A stretch of 64,000 nt of DNA from Clostridium pasteurianum BC1 (lineage in GTDB: Bacteria; Bacillota; Clostridia; Clostridiales; Clostridiaceae), in NCBI RefSeq assembly GCF_000389635.1, contig NC_021182.1:3348001-3412000 (forward strand). Reading direction: 5' to 3'. Position 1 is the stretch's first letter. Each line of letters opens with the position of its first letter. Positions 50,812 through 61,198 of the stretch are shown in pieces. The translations under genes were made by a program, and so were the position numbers. The notes below the pieces were generated by a model, which was not told the origin of the DNA, ran no database searches, and saw only the letters and a list, made by a program, of their open reading frames with translations.

Positions 50812-52554
50812 TTAAAATAGAGATTTTATTGTTTCAAGAAGCTTTATTGCTGCCTTTTTAGGACCTTCCTTTTCCTTACCCTTAATACCAAGACAAGTTC
50901 TTATCTGACCAACTTTTATTCCAGCTTTAAAAAATTGATCAAAATAGCTTATTAAAAGTTTTTCTGTTTCTTCCTGTTTTTGTACAGGCCCAAAAGGATT
51001 TGCAAAATAAGTTTTAACTAGTCCTTTTTCTGAAGTTGTACCCTTTGCCATTCTTGCTCCATTTCTAAATGTAGGTAATGCTTCTTCTGGACTATTAAAG
51101 AATTCTAATTTATCCCCATCATCGTCATAATTATTTGCATATAAGAATAAATCTATTGGATAACCCTTAGTTATATCATTATAAGTGGCTACGGGCATAA
51201 CCAGTCTGGCATTTATTTTATCAGGATTCATGAATATACTCCTATCTATTTCCCTAAAGGCATAGCCAGGATCAAGATCATCCAATCTTACAAAGGCTCC
51301 TATTTCAGTACCATATCCCTTTGGTTTATTATCCCCATCCAGCTTTACTACTCCCATATCATCAAATATTATAGTCATATCACTTATATAGTCTTCGCTG
51401 AGTTCTCTAAATGCTTCAAGGCTTTCTGATTTACCTGCGCCACTATCTCCCATAATTATGACATTAGCTATTTTATCATCTTTAGTAACAATATTCACCA
51501 TAGCTCCATGAATTGGCAAATATCCTCTTTTAATCATTATTAAATTATGAAGTGTCAATGTCATTTTCTTCATGTATCCAAAATAATCTATAGCATCATC
51601 ATAGCTTACATATCCAAGCATGATATCATTTTCCTTATCGTCATAGAAAACTGTTCTAACCTCTTCATAATCATCTTTTCCACCAAATACGTAAACTATA
51701 TCTGGCTTAATATTTTCGTATTCCTCACGTCTTGCCATCTCAAATAGATTGCACATAGAAATACCATGGCTCATAAAATCCCTTTGAAAATATACATATG
51801 CCAAAAGTTCTCCTACCTTTGCAGGATAACAGAACCAGTGATCTGAATTAATTTCACAACCTTCAATAGGATTTTCAAAACACTCATTGAATATACCGGA
51901 TCTGGTGTTCTTTTTAGGATAAATTATGAATGGAGGATCTACTAAAACTGAATCTATAAAAGGTATATCTTTTAAGCACTCATAGCCTTCTGGAATTCCC
52001 CATTTTATGTGATTCATTATTAAACCCACATTACCTCCAGCAGGTAATTGTCTATAAACATTAGGCTTAGTTCCTATTATGTTTTCTTCAATCTTTCTAT
52101 AAGTTACTAATATAAGCTTTGAAAATTGAGTATTTGCATCAATGAAATTTACACTTTCAAATCCATAGTTCACTCTAGTATTTTGAACAATAGTATACCT
52201 TTCCAGTTTTCTCCAAAAGCCATACAAACCTTCTACGAAATTTACAATTATATTTTTATCTTTTAAAAATACTTCATACTTGTTGTTTAATTTTAAAATT
52301 TCTTCCCTATCCATAACAATTAATAACTTAAACACATTTATTATGTCATCTGTTAGTTTTTCCTCGTCTATTTCATCTATACTTTTCTTTATGTATTTAT
52401 AAAGATTGGAACCTCTTTTCTCAAGACTGTTTAGATATGCTATCATAACCCTTCTAAATCCATTACTTGTTAATAATTGCTCATGAGTAACACAATATTT
52501 TGAAGTAAAATTAATCATTGCTTTATCATTACTTAGTGAAAAATCCTTACGCAT
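50812..52554 (-). CDS. PEPCK-like P-loop protein
   Basis: 580 residues. The C-terminal half resembles ATP-dependent phosphoenolpyruvate carboxykinase and HPr kinase: P-loop NVIIMGDSGAGKSESLEAFR, then ISDMTIIFDDMGVVKLDGDN with the acidic metal site, and later VKTYFANPFGPVQ. The N-terminal ~250 residues are unlike standard PEPCK, and the usual length and substrate motifs differ, so the reaction is uncertain. Found alone, without operon partners. Confidence 0.6.
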   Translation of the reverse strand: MRKDFSLSNDKAMINFTSKYCVTHEQLLTSNGFRRVMIAYLNSLEKRGSNLYKYIKKSIDEIDEEKLTDDIINVFKLLIVMDREEILKLNNKYEVFLKDKNIIVNFVEGLYGFWRKLERYTIVQNTRVNYGFESVNFIDANTQFSKLILVTYRKIEENIIGTKPNVYRQLPAGGNVGLIMNHIKWGIPEGYECLKDIPFIDSVLVDPPFIIYPKKNTRSGIFNECFENPIEGCEINSDHWFCYPAKVGELLAYVYFQRDFMSHGISMCNLFEMARREEYENIKPDIVYVFGGKDDYEEVRTVFYDDKENDIMLGYVSYDDAIDYFGYMKKMTLTLHNLIMIKRGYLPIHGAMVNIVTKDDKIANVIIMGDSGAGKSESLEAFRELSEDYISDMTIIFDDMGVVKLDGDNKPKGYGTEIGAFVRLDDLDPGYAFREIDRSIFMNPDKINARLVMPVATYNDITKGYPIDLFLYANNYDDDGDKLEFFNSPEEALPTFRNGARMAKGTTSEKGLVKTYFANPFGPVQKQEETEKLLISYFDQFFKAGIKVGQIRTCLGIKGKEKEGPKKAAIKLLETIKSLF

Positions 52555-53008
52555 AAAATAACCCCCTCTTAAATCCCATGCAAGTATATACAGCTATTTC
52601 ATTCATTTTTATAGCCAACATGTGTAATTATATCATATAAATGAAAGTTATGCATTATCAAAATTGCATTTTTAGACTTTTATTATTTATTTAAGCTATA
52701 TTTTAATATTTGTTAAATTTACATAGGGATTATTTATTATATGATATCTAATTACATTTATTTCCTACCATTTACTATAAAAAGTGAGATTATAAAAATT
52801 AGGTTTTATACTTGGTCATACAAAAATATGCATAAAAATAAGGTTTAACCTAATATTTTCATATAGGCTAAACCTCTTTACACATATTTCAGTAAATATT
52901 CCTTCTAATACTCCTGCTGCACTTGGAGTAAAGATTTGTTGCATACATAGATAACAATTTCTAAGTATCGTAAATACAATACTTAGAAATCTGTTTATTA
53001 AAATTTCA
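52555..53008. other. Intergenic region with two terminator-like hairpins after argH
   Basis: Contains a hairpin AGGTTTA.CCTA/TAGG.TAAACCT (52841-52875; minus T-run TTATTTTTATG) and a 12-base stem ATTTCTAAGTAT/ATACTTAGAAAT (52957-52990). Both can end the argGH transcript. The part near 52560-52700 holds the promoter of the PEPCK-like gene. No coding frame seen. Confidence 0.65.
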
Positions 53009-54325
53009 TTATCTCATATGTTTTTTTATACCCTTATGAAGAGTATTTTCATAATCTATGAATTCGTATATATCTTTATCAAATAAACCACTGAATTCTT
53101 TCAACTGTTCAATGCTTAAATCCTCTATAGGTAAACTCTTTTCTTCACAGTATAATACAATTTCACCAATGACTCTATGGGCGTCTCTAAAAGCCATGCC
53201 CTTGTTAACTAAATAGTCTGCTGCTTCTGTTGCATTTAAGAAACCATGTTTTACAGCTTTAAGCAGCGAATCCTTTTTCACCTTAAGAGTAGCCAGCATT
53301 CCATTCATAATTTTAATACAGCTTAATACAGTATTCAATGCATCAAAGAATCCCTCTTTGTCTTCCTGCATATCCTTATTATATGCTAGAGGAAGACCCT
53401 TCATAGTTGTTAATATAGATACTAGATCTCCATAAACTCTACCAGCTTTACCTCTTATAAGCTCTGCTGCATCCGGATTTTTCTTTTGAGGCATAATACT
53501 GCTTCCTGTAGAAAATTCATCACTTAATTGAATAAAGTCAAATTCCTTTGTGCTCCAAATGATTATCTCTTCACTGAGCCTACTTAAATGCATCATAGCT
53601 AGAGAAAAGTCAGAAGTCAATTCTATAATATAATCTCTATCACTAACTCCATCTAAGAAATTATTTACTGGCCCCTTAAAGCCAAGTTCTTTAGCAGTAA
53701 AGGCTCTATCAGTATTATAGGTAGTTCCTGCTAGTGCACAGCAGCCTAGAGGACTTTCATCCATTATTTCTATGGAATTTTCAATTCTCTTTTTATCTCT
53801 TGAAAACATATTAAAATAAGCCATCATATGATGCTTAAAAGTGACTACCTGAGCTCTTTGCATATGAGTATACCCGGGCATTATATAATCATTTTTTTCT
53901 GCTAATGTTTTTATTGTACCTAGAAGCCGACTCAAATTTTCTACTACTTCCTGAGCCCTTTTCTTTGAATATAAACGCATATCCAAAGCAACCTGATCAT
54001 TTCTACTTCTAGCAGTGTGCATCTTCTTGCCTGCATCACCTATTCTCTCAATTAAATTCACTTCCATGAAGCTGTGTATATCTTCATAGTCTCCTTCAAT
54101 TTTAAGTTTACCTTCTTCTATATCTTTAAGAATAGAATCCAAGCCTTCAATGATTTTATTACCATCTTCTTCAGAAATAATCTCACATTTAACAAGCATT
54201 TTTACATGTGCAATGCTACCGATTATATCTTCATAATATAAAGTTTTGTCAAAACTGAGGGAACTATTAAAGTCCTCCATCAGCTTACTTTCAGCATTTT
54301 TGAATCTTCCGCCCCAAAGTTTCAT
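53009..54325 (-). CDS. argH: Argininosuccinate lyase
   Basis: 438 residues. The fumarase/aspartase signature GSSIMPQKKNPDAAELIRGK is present with the catalytic Ser, and MHTARSRNDQVALDMRLYSK is the substrate-binding stretch. Makes arginine and fumarate from argininosuccinate. Two bases from argG. Confidence 0.96.
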   Translation of the reverse strand: MKLWGGRFKNAESKLMEDFNSSLSFDKTLYYEDIIGSIAHVKMLVKCEIISEEDGNKIIEGLDSILKDIEEGKLKIEGDYEDIHSFMEVNLIERIGDAGKKMHTARSRNDQVALDMRLYSKKRAQEVVENLSRLLGTIKTLAEKNDYIMPGYTHMQRAQVVTFKHHMMAYFNMFSRDKKRIENSIEIMDESPLGCCALAGTTYNTDRAFTAKELGFKGPVNNFLDGVSDRDYIIELTSDFSLAMMHLSRLSEEIIIWSTKEFDFIQLSDEFSTGSSIMPQKKNPDAAELIRGKAGRVYGDLVSILTTMKGLPLAYNKDMQEDKEGFFDALNTVLSCIKIMNGMLATLKVKKDSLLKAVKHGFLNATEAADYLVNKGMAFRDAHRVIGEIVLYCEEKSLPIEDLSIEQLKEFSGLFDKDIYEFIDYENTLHKGIKKHMR

Positions 54326-54327
54326 AA

Positions 54328-55533
54328 CTATTTACCTTCCTTTGAAACCTTCATAGCCTTTATCTTGCAAGGTAGACTGAATAATTTTATGAAACCTTCT
54401 GCATCCTTATGATCATATAGCTCACTGGCACCAAATGAAGATATTCCTTCATCATAAAGGGCATAAGGTGTATCTGTTCCGGCGACCATAATATTTCCCT
54501 TGTAAAGCTTAAGCTTTACTATTCCCGTTACATGTTCTTGAGTCTTATCTATAAATGCATCAAGAGCTTCTTTTAAATCTGTAAACCATAATCCATCATA
54601 AACAAGTTCTGCATATTTTTGAGCTATCAATTGTTTATAGTGATAAGTATTTTTCTGTAATGTCAAATATTCTAATTCATTATGAGCAGAATAAAGTATA
54701 GTTCCACCTGGAGTTTCATATACTCCTCTTGATTTCATTCCCACAAGTCTATTTTCTATTAAGTCTATAACACCAATGCCATTTTCTCCACCTAATTTAT
54801 TTAAGAGCTCTAGTAATTCTACAGGTGCTAATTCCTTACCATCAATTTTTTTAGGAACTCCCTGCTCAAAATATATACTTACATAAGTAGATTCATCTTT
54901 AGCTTTTTCAGGTGGTGTTGTCATTACGTACATATCTCTTTTATGTTCATTTCTTGGGTCTTCAAGATCTCCACCTTCATGACTTGCATGCCAGATATTT
55001 CTATCCATTGAGTAGATTTTTTCCTTTGTAACAGGAACTTCCACTCCCATTTTTGCAGCATAGTCTATTGCATCTTCTCTTGATTTTATATCCCATATTC
55101 TCCAAGGAGCTATAATTTTAATTGAAGGATCTAATGCTGCGATACTTGTTTCAAATCTTACCTGGTCATTTCCCTTTCCTGTGCAACCGTGACATATGTA
55201 TTTAGCACCTTCTTCATGTGCTATTTGCACAAGTTTTTTTGCTATTAATGGTCTTGCAAAAGATGTTCCTAAAAGATATTTCCCCTCATATACTGCACCA
55301 GATTTTATGGCTTTAAATAAATAGTCTGTTACAAATTCTTCTTTTACATCTTCTACGTATATTTTAAAAGCACCAGAATTCACTGCTTTTTCTTTTACTG
55401 CATTCATATCTTCATCTTGACCTACATCTACACATACTGCAATTACATCTAAATCATAATTCTCCTTAAGCCATGGAATTATTATAGATGTATCTAATCC
55501 TCCTGAATAGGCTAAAACAACTTTATCTTTCAT
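54328..55533 (-). CDS. argG: Argininosuccinate synthase
   Basis: 401 residues. The PP-loop [20 protein letters not shown] binds [23 protein letters not shown] and [20 protein letters not shown] bind citrulline and aspartate. Operon with argH. A tandem repeat array lies ~200-270 bases upstream. Confidence 0.97.
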   Translation of the reverse strand: MKDKVVLAYSGGLDTSIIIPWLKENYDLDVIAVCVDVGQDEDMNAVKEKAVNSGAFKIYVEDVKEEFVTDYLFKAIKSGAVYEGKYLLGTSFARPLIAKKLVQIAHEEGAKYICHGCTGKGNDQVRFETSIAALDPSIKIIAPWRIWDIKSREDAIDYAAKMGVEVPVTKEKIYSMDRNIWHASHEGGDLEDPRNEHKRDMYVMTTPPEKAKDESTYVSIYFEQGVPKKIDGKELAPVELLELLNKLGGENGIGVIDLIENRLVGMKSRGVYETPGGTILYSAHNELEYLTLQKNTYHYKQLIAQKYAELVYDGLWFTDLKEALDAFIDKTQEHVTGIVKLKLYKGNIMVAGTDTPYALYDEGISSFGASELYDHKDAEGFIKLFSLPCKIKAMKVSKEGK

Positions 55534-55745
55534 AATGAAACCATCCTTTCACGTTATAAATATACAATTTCAACTTAATTATTAATGCTGTAACTTATTA
55601 TATTCTATTAATTATACAGTTTCCAGCATAATTTACCCAAATATCTAATATAGACTCATATGAATGTAGAAATTATCTATAGGCATAATTATCAAGTTAT
55701 TTAGTTATTGTTTCTATGTTTCATACATGTTATTATATATCTTTT

Positions 55746-55816
55746 TTTATAAATATGCAATATTGTTTTATAAATATACAGTATTTTTTATAAATATACT
55801 ATATTTATAAAATAAT
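55746..55816 (-). promoter_or_regulatory. Tandem operator-like repeats upstream of argG
   Basis: TTTATAAATAT(G/A)C occurs at 55746-55758, 55767-55779 and 55787-55799, with a degenerate fourth at 55804-55816. Spacing of 20-21 bases puts the copies on the same helix face. An ArgR/AhrC array is the likely reading, though the sequence is not a perfect ARG box. The rest of 55534-56034 is AT-rich without a gene. Confidence 0.5.
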
Positions 55817-56034
55817 TTTACTATTCTAGGTTAACATATCTCCCATTATACATGTTTAAATCTTATCCATTATATAAGTTACAACTAAAATTGATCACTT
55901 AATAAATAACATTTAGATAACGCATCTACTTAAATGAAATAAATATTTTATTAGGAATATAATTATTGCAACATATATATTAAAATATTTTAATGATGTT
56001 ATTCCCATTATTAACAGCTATATACACATAAAAA

Positions 56035-56104
56035 GAACGTACATAGATTTGATTAACAGAAATCTATGTACGTTCCCTAAAAGAGTAGTCAAGCTACCCT
56101 TTTA
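56035..56104 (-). terminator. Tandem terminators after the citrate/isocitrate operon
   Basis: A perfect 16-base stem (56035-56050 with 56060-56075, loop of nine) with TTTTTATG behind it on minus, preceded by a weaker stem AAAAGGGTAG/CTACTCTTTT at 56080-56104. Confidence 0.88.
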
Positions 56105-56107
56105 TTT

Positions 56108-57118
56108 TTATAAATTCTTTATTATTTCTTCTGCAAACTCACTAGTATTAGCAGCTCCACCTAAATCCTGTGTTAATTTAGTTCCATCTTCAAGTACCTT
56201 TGTAACTGCAGCATCTATTTTATCAGCTGCCTCTAATTCTCCTAGATACCTTAACATCATAACTCCAGATAATATTGTAGCTAATGGATTAGCTAGACCT
56301 TTTCCTGCTATGTCTGGTGCTGAACCATGAACCGCTTCAAATACAGCTATGTTTTCACCAACATTTGCTCCTGGTACTACTCCAAGACCTCCCACAAGAC
56401 CTGCTCCCATGTCTGAAAGTATGTCACCATAGAGATTCGGTAAAACTAATACATCATATCTTTCAGGATTTTGCACTAGTTTCATGCTCATAGCATCTAC
56501 AATTACATCTTCAAACTCTATATCACTATCTTTATATTCTTCTGCTACTTTTCTAGCACACTCTAAGAATAATCCATCTGAAAACTTCATTATATTTGCC
56601 TTATGAACAGCAGTAACTTTTCTTCTACCTTCATTTTTAGCTAATTCAAAAGCAAATTTAGCTATTCTTTCACTGGCTGGTCTTGTAATTAACTTTATAC
56701 TTTCTGCTGCATAATCACCTATTTTATGCTCAATACCTGCATATAAATCTTCTGTATTTTCTCTAATAATTACAAAATTAACATCTGTATATCTTGATTT
56801 TACACCTGGATAAGTTTTAACTGGCCTTACATTGGCATATAAATTAAACTTTTGTCTTAATGCCACATTAACACTTCTAAAGCCTTTACCCACTGGTGTA
56901 GTTATTGGCCCCTTAAGAGCAATTTTATTTTTTTCTATACTCTCTAAAACGTAATTTGGAAGTGGAGTATTGTATTCTTCCATTACCTTTTCTCCAGCTT
57001 CAACTACTTCCCAGTTTACATTTACGCCGGAAGCTTCTATAACAAGTCTTGCCGCTTCAGTAACTTCTGGTCCTATTCCATCACCAGGTATAAGGGTTAT
57101 TTTATATTCCTTACTCAT
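56108..57118 (-). CDS. icd: Isocitrate dehydrogenase, NAD-type
   Basis: 336 residues. [20 protein letters not shown] and the substrate loop [19 protein letters not shown] (Ser-x-Asn, as in isocitrate rather than isopropylmalate enzymes). [20 protein letters not shown] with Asp-Ile favours NAD over NADP. Oxidises isocitrate to 2-oxoglutarate. Last gene of a three-gene operon, sixteen bases behind aconitase. Confidence 0.9.
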   Translation of the reverse strand: MSKEYKITLIPGDGIGPEVTEAARLVIEASGVNVNWEVVEAGEKVMEEYNTPLPNYVLESIEKNKIALKGPITTPVGKGFRSVNVALRQKFNLYANVRPVKTYPGVKSRYTDVNFVIIRENTEDLYAGIEHKIGDYAAESIKLITRPASERIAKFAFELAKNEGRRKVTAVHKANIMKFSDGLFLECARKVAEEYKDSDIEFEDVIVDAMSMKLVQNPERYDVLVLPNLYGDILSDMGAGLVGGLGVVPGANVGENIAVFEAVHGSAPDIAGKGLANPLATILSGVMMLRYLGELEAADKIDAAVTKVLEDGTKLTQDLGGAANTSEFAEEIIKNL

Positions 57119-57133
57119 ATCTTATCCTCATTT

Positions 57134-59059
57134 CTATAATCTATTCTTTATTATGTTATTAAGTCTTCCGCCGCTAATTAGTATTTCCTTTTGAAGTTCA
57201 GAAATATTTAATAACATCTTATATTCTTCATTTTTAGTTATATTTTTTACTTTTACTACTCCACTCTTAACCTGATCAATAGCATTTTCTATTAATAGTT
57301 CATCATTTTCAGCTATATTATTATAGTCAGCCTCATTTTCAAAAACAAGTGGCAATATTCCATTGTTAATTAAATTTGCCATATGAATTCTAGCAAATGA
57401 CTTAGCAAGTACTGCTTTTACTCCTAAATATAGTGGTGCAAGAGCAGCATGTTCTCTACTAGATCCTTGTCCGTAGTTGCTTCCAGCCACTATGATACCA
57501 CCATTGTTCTCCTTAGCTCTTTTAGGAAACTCTGCATCACAAGGTGTTAAACAGTAATCTGCTAAATGAGGTATATTGGATCTATAAGGTAAAAGTTTTG
57601 CGTTTGAAGGCATTATGTGGTCTGTAGTAATATTATCTACTACTTTAATCAGCACCTTACCCTCTACTTTTTCACACAGTGGTTTCGCCTTTGGGAAAGG
57701 CTTTATATTTGGACCTCTTACTATTTCAACATCTTCTCCATTTTCTGCTGGAGGAACAATTAAATTATCATTTATTGAAAATGACTTAGGCATTTCTATA
57801 TCTAGATCTGCTTCGTAAACTCTTGGATCTTCTATGTATCCTTTTATAGCTGCTACTGCTGCTGTTTCAGGACTCACAATATAAATCTGTGCTGATTTCG
57901 TTCCAGATCTTCCTTCAAAATTTCTATTGAAAGTTCTAAGTGAAATTGCATTAGTAGCAGGTGACTGACCCATTCCTATACAAGGTCCACAAGCAGATTC
58001 AAGAATTCTAGCTCCAGCTGCTATCATCTTTGCAAGTGCTCCATTTTCTGCAAGCATATTTAAAACTTGTTTTGATCCCGGTGAAATTACAAGAGATACA
58101 TTTTCAGCTACTGTATTTCCCTCTAAAATATTTGCAACTCTCATCATATCTAGATAAGAAGAATTTGTACAACTTCCTATGGCAACCTGATTTACTTTTG
58201 TTCCTTTAAGTTCTTTAACTGATTTTACATTATCAGGACTATGTGGACAAGCTGCTAATGGCACTAGTTCATCTAGATTTATATCCATTTCTTCATCATA
58301 AACTGCATCTTCATCTGGTTTTAATTCAATGAAATCTTTTTCTCTTCCCTGAGCCTTTAAATATTCAAGAGTTCTTTCATCACTTGGAAAAATCGAAGTA
58401 GTTGCACCAAGTTCTGCTCCCATATTAGCTATAGTTGCTCTTTCTGGAACAGATATTCCCTTTAAGCCTTCTCCAACATATTCAAATACTTTTCCTACTC
58501 CACCTTTAACAGTAAATTTTTTAAGTACTGCTAAAATAATATCTTTTCCAGATACCATTGGATTAAATGTACCTGTTAAATTTATCTTTACAACCTTAGG
58601 CATGTTAATATAATATTCACCGCCACCCATAGCAACAGCAACATCAAGTCCACCTGCACCAATAGCAAGCATACCCATAGCTCCTGCAGTTGGTGTATGA
58701 CTATCTGATCCTATAAGTGTATCGCCAGGAACATCAAATCTTTCTAAATTTACTTGATGGCAAATACCATTTCCAGGTCTTGAAAAGTAAATTCCATGTT
58801 TTTTAGCAACAGTTTGTATATACAAATGATCATCTGCATTTTCCGGACCAGTCTGAAGTATATTATGATCAATGTATGCTACAGATTGTTTTGTTTTAAC
58901 TTTATCTATGCCTAATGCTTCAAATTGCAAATATGCCATAGTTCCTGTAGAATCCTGAGTTAGTGTTCTATCAATTTTTATTGCTATTTCTGAACCCTTT
59001 ACCATTTCGCCAGAAACTAAGTGATTTTTTATAATTTTTTCTGTAATTGTTAGACCCAT
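57134..59059 (-). CDS. acn: Aconitase
   Basis: 641 residues, the short mitochondrial-like form of clostridia. Iron-sulfur ligands are in IGSCTNSSYLDMMRVA and ESACGPCIGMGQSPATNA; the C-terminal swivel domain has VAGSNYGQGSSREHAALAPL. Converts citrate to isocitrate. Between the citrate synthase and isocitrate dehydrogenase genes, so the three make a 2-oxoglutarate pathway. Confidence 0.95.
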   Translation of the reverse strand: MGLTITEKIIKNHLVSGEMVKGSEIAIKIDRTLTQDSTGTMAYLQFEALGIDKVKTKQSVAYIDHNILQTGPENADDHLYIQTVAKKHGIYFSRPGNGICHQVNLERFDVPGDTLIGSDSHTPTAGAMGMLAIGAGGLDVAVAMGGGEYYINMPKVVKINLTGTFNPMVSGKDIILAVLKKFTVKGGVGKVFEYVGEGLKGISVPERATIANMGAELGATTSIFPSDERTLEYLKAQGREKDFIELKPDEDAVYDEEMDINLDELVPLAACPHSPDNVKSVKELKGTKVNQVAIGSCTNSSYLDMMRVANILEGNTVAENVSLVISPGSKQVLNMLAENGALAKMIAAGARILESACGPCIGMGQSPATNAISLRTFNRNFEGRSGTKSAQIYIVSPETAAVAAIKGYIEDPRVYEADLDIEMPKSFSINDNLIVPPAENGEDVEIVRGPNIKPFPKAKPLCEKVEGKVLIKVVDNITTDHIMPSNAKLLPYRSNIPHLADYCLTPCDAEFPKRAKENNGGIIVAGSNYGQGSSREHAALAPLYLGVKAVLAKSFARIHMANLINNGILPLVFENEADYNNIAENDELLIENAIDQVKSGVVKVKNITKNEEYKMLLNISELQKEILISGGRLNNIIKNRL

Positions 59060-59131
59060 TTTTTTACCTCCAAATTGATTTCATCATAATATTTTAATTC
59101 CACATAGCTTAATTAATTATAAATAAATCTT

Positions 59132-59161
59132 ACTGAGTGTAAATTTATTTCTCCACTCAGT
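59132..59161 (-). promoter_or_regulatory. Stem-loop between citrate synthase and aconitase genes
   Basis: Eight-base stem ACTGAGTG/CACTCAGT with a 14-base loop and no T-run; in a 177-base gap. Possible attenuator or processing site. Confidence 0.4.
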
Positions 59162-59236
59162 TTAGATGAATTATTTATGGACGTGCTTCCATTATTTTCT
59201 TTTTAAGAATGCTCGAACGGATTTCTATCAGGAAAT

Positions 59237-60634
59237 CTACTTATTATAGCCCACACAACTTCCTTCTACATACATAAGCTCTGTAAAAGTTCTCTTTACT
59301 ACCAATTCAAGTTCCTTATTGCTTATAGCAGAAGTTCTTCCATTCTCGTATTGAGACTCAACCCAGTCTCTTAATTCTGCCACTCTTTCATCTCTTTTAC
59401 TAATTTTATCATCACCGCTTAGTTTAAAATAAGTATTTATCCAGGCAGTAATTCCAGCAAGGCCAGAATATTCATTAACTGCTACTACTATGGGCCTATC
59501 TAAAATTTTATTAGTATCAAAAATGTTATATATTTCTTCATCTTTTAACATTCCATCTGCATGAATACCTGCTCTTGTAACATTAAAATCACTTCCCACA
59601 AAAGGTGTTCTTATTGGAATATCGTATCCCATAGTTTTTGAAAAATAATCTGCTACTTCAGTAATTACATGCAAATTCATATTTTTTGTATTTCCCTTAA
59701 TTTGACCATACTCCATAACCATAGCTTCTAATGGGCAATTTCCTGTTCTCTCACCAATTCCCAAAAGGGTTGTGTTTACACTGGAGCATCCATATAGCCA
59801 CGCAGTTGTTGATCCCGATACCACATTGTAAAAATCATTATGACCATGCCATTCTAGAGATGACTGTGGTACATTACAGTAAATTCTAAGACCATTAATT
59901 ATTTTCTGAATACTTCTTGGAAGGGCTGTACTTGCATAAGAGACTCCCATACCCAAAGTATCACAGGCCCTTATTTTTATCTGTATTTTTGATTCTTTAG
60001 ATAATTCCATAAGTTTATTTACAAAAGGAACTACGAATCCAAAGAAATCAGCTCTTGTTATATCTTCCAAATGTATTCTTGGAACTATTCCATATTCTAA
60101 AGACTTTTCTACTACATCAATGTACTTATTAAAAGCTTCATTTCTGTTTAATTTTAATTTTTTAAAAATGTGATAGTCAGAACAGGACATAAGCATACCT
60201 GTTTCCTTTACCCCTAATTCCTTTACCCTAGCAAGTTCATCTTTATTAGCTCTTATCCATGTAGTAATTTGCGGAAATTCATATCCTAAAGACATACATT
60301 TTTCAAGGGCCTTAATATCTCTATTAGTATAAGTAAAAAACTCCGTCTGTCTTATAATACCAGAATTATTATCAAGTTCATGTAAATAATTAAAAAGTCT
60401 TACTATTTGTTCTACTTTAAATGGAGTCATAGACTGTTGACCATCTCTAAAAGTGGTATCCGTAATCCAAATATCCTCTGGTAAATCTATTGGCACTAAT
60501 TCTCCATCAAACTTCACCTTTGGTATTTCTGAATAGGGAAATAAATCTCTATATAGATTGGGTTCTTTAACATCCTTTATATTAAAACCAGCACCGTTAT
60601 CATTTTTATCAAAATTAGGTTCAAAACCTTTCAT
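59237..60634 (-). CDS. Re-type citrate synthase (HMGL family)
   Basis: 465 residues from the ATG at 60634, with AAGGAGTG before it; an upstream start at 60676 lacks one. The HMGL-like barrel motifs are WITDTTFRDGQQSMTPFKVE, RIHLEDITRADFFGFV and LEWHGHNDFYNVVSGSTTAW. Similar in size and pattern to isopropylmalate/homocitrate synthases, but the operon with aconitase and isocitrate dehydrogenase identifies it as the Re-face citrate synthase of C. kluyveri and allies. It replaces the common Si-enzyme, which is absent here. Confidence 0.9.
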   Translation of the reverse strand: MKGFEPNFDKNDNGAGFNIKDVKEPNLYRDLFPYSEIPKVKFDGELVPIDLPEDIWITDTTFRDGQQSMTPFKVEQIVRLFNYLHELDNNSGIIRQTEFFTYTNRDIKALEKCMSLGYEFPQITTWIRANKDELARVKELGVKETGMLMSCSDYHIFKKLKLNRNEAFNKYIDVVEKSLEYGIVPRIHLEDITRADFFGFVVPFVNKLMELSKESKIQIKIRACDTLGMGVSYASTALPRSIQKIINGLRIYCNVPQSSLEWHGHNDFYNVVSGSTTAWLYGCSSVNTTLLGIGERTGNCPLEAMVMEYGQIKGNTKNMNLHVITEVADYFSKTMGYDIPIRTPFVGSDFNVTRAGIHADGMLKDEEIYNIFDTNKILDRPIVVAVNEYSGLAGITAWINTYFKLSGDDKISKRDERVAELRDWVESQYENGRTSAISNKELELVVKRTFTELMYVEGSCVGYNK

Positions 60635-61198
60635 ACTATCACTCCTTATTAATTGTAAAATTGCAAGTAAGGGCATTCCTCAATTCACTTAAGTAATAAC
60701 AGTAATTTGTTTCTACAAATTATAATTTACTAATTATTTTACTACTTTTATCGAATTTTGTGAAGCTTTATGAATAAATATTATAAATGCATAATGATTT
60801 TTTCATATTTACTCAAATATTTTACCACAGTTTTTCATAATTGTAACCCTAAATATTTCAGCATTTGCATAACTGCATCATAAATATTTCATATATATTA
60901 TATATATTGTATTTAATTCATAAAATATTGTTCCTAATTGAATCAATTATTTTTTAACTTTCTAATATTATATAATGGATATTTATACATGAAACTTTGC
61001 CTTCAAAATCAGCATTAACAATTACTCAAATGCAATATATAATTCATTTATTGCAACTATGAATTTTTTGTCATTTTTTAAATTTCAAAAAACCTCTTTA
61101 TATTTATTAATTTCGTAAATATAAAGAGGTTTTTTCTAAAATTTCATATTGTTAAATATTATAATGAACTATTTATTGCAAAATTATATATTTCATTA
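60635..61198. other. Intergenic region with a strong 20-base-stem terminator
   Basis: A perfect stem at 61087-61106/61116-61135 with a nine-base loop, T-rich on both sides, ends plsC (minus). The rest, near 60650-60960, is AT-rich and holds the citrate synthase promoter. No coding frame seen. Confidence 0.75.

Noticed and set aside
56108-57118. Isopropylmalate dehydrogenase (leuB) for the isocitrate dehydrogenase gene
   Set aside because: The Ser-x-Asn substrate loop and the aconitase/citrate synthase operon favour isocitrate dehydrogenase.
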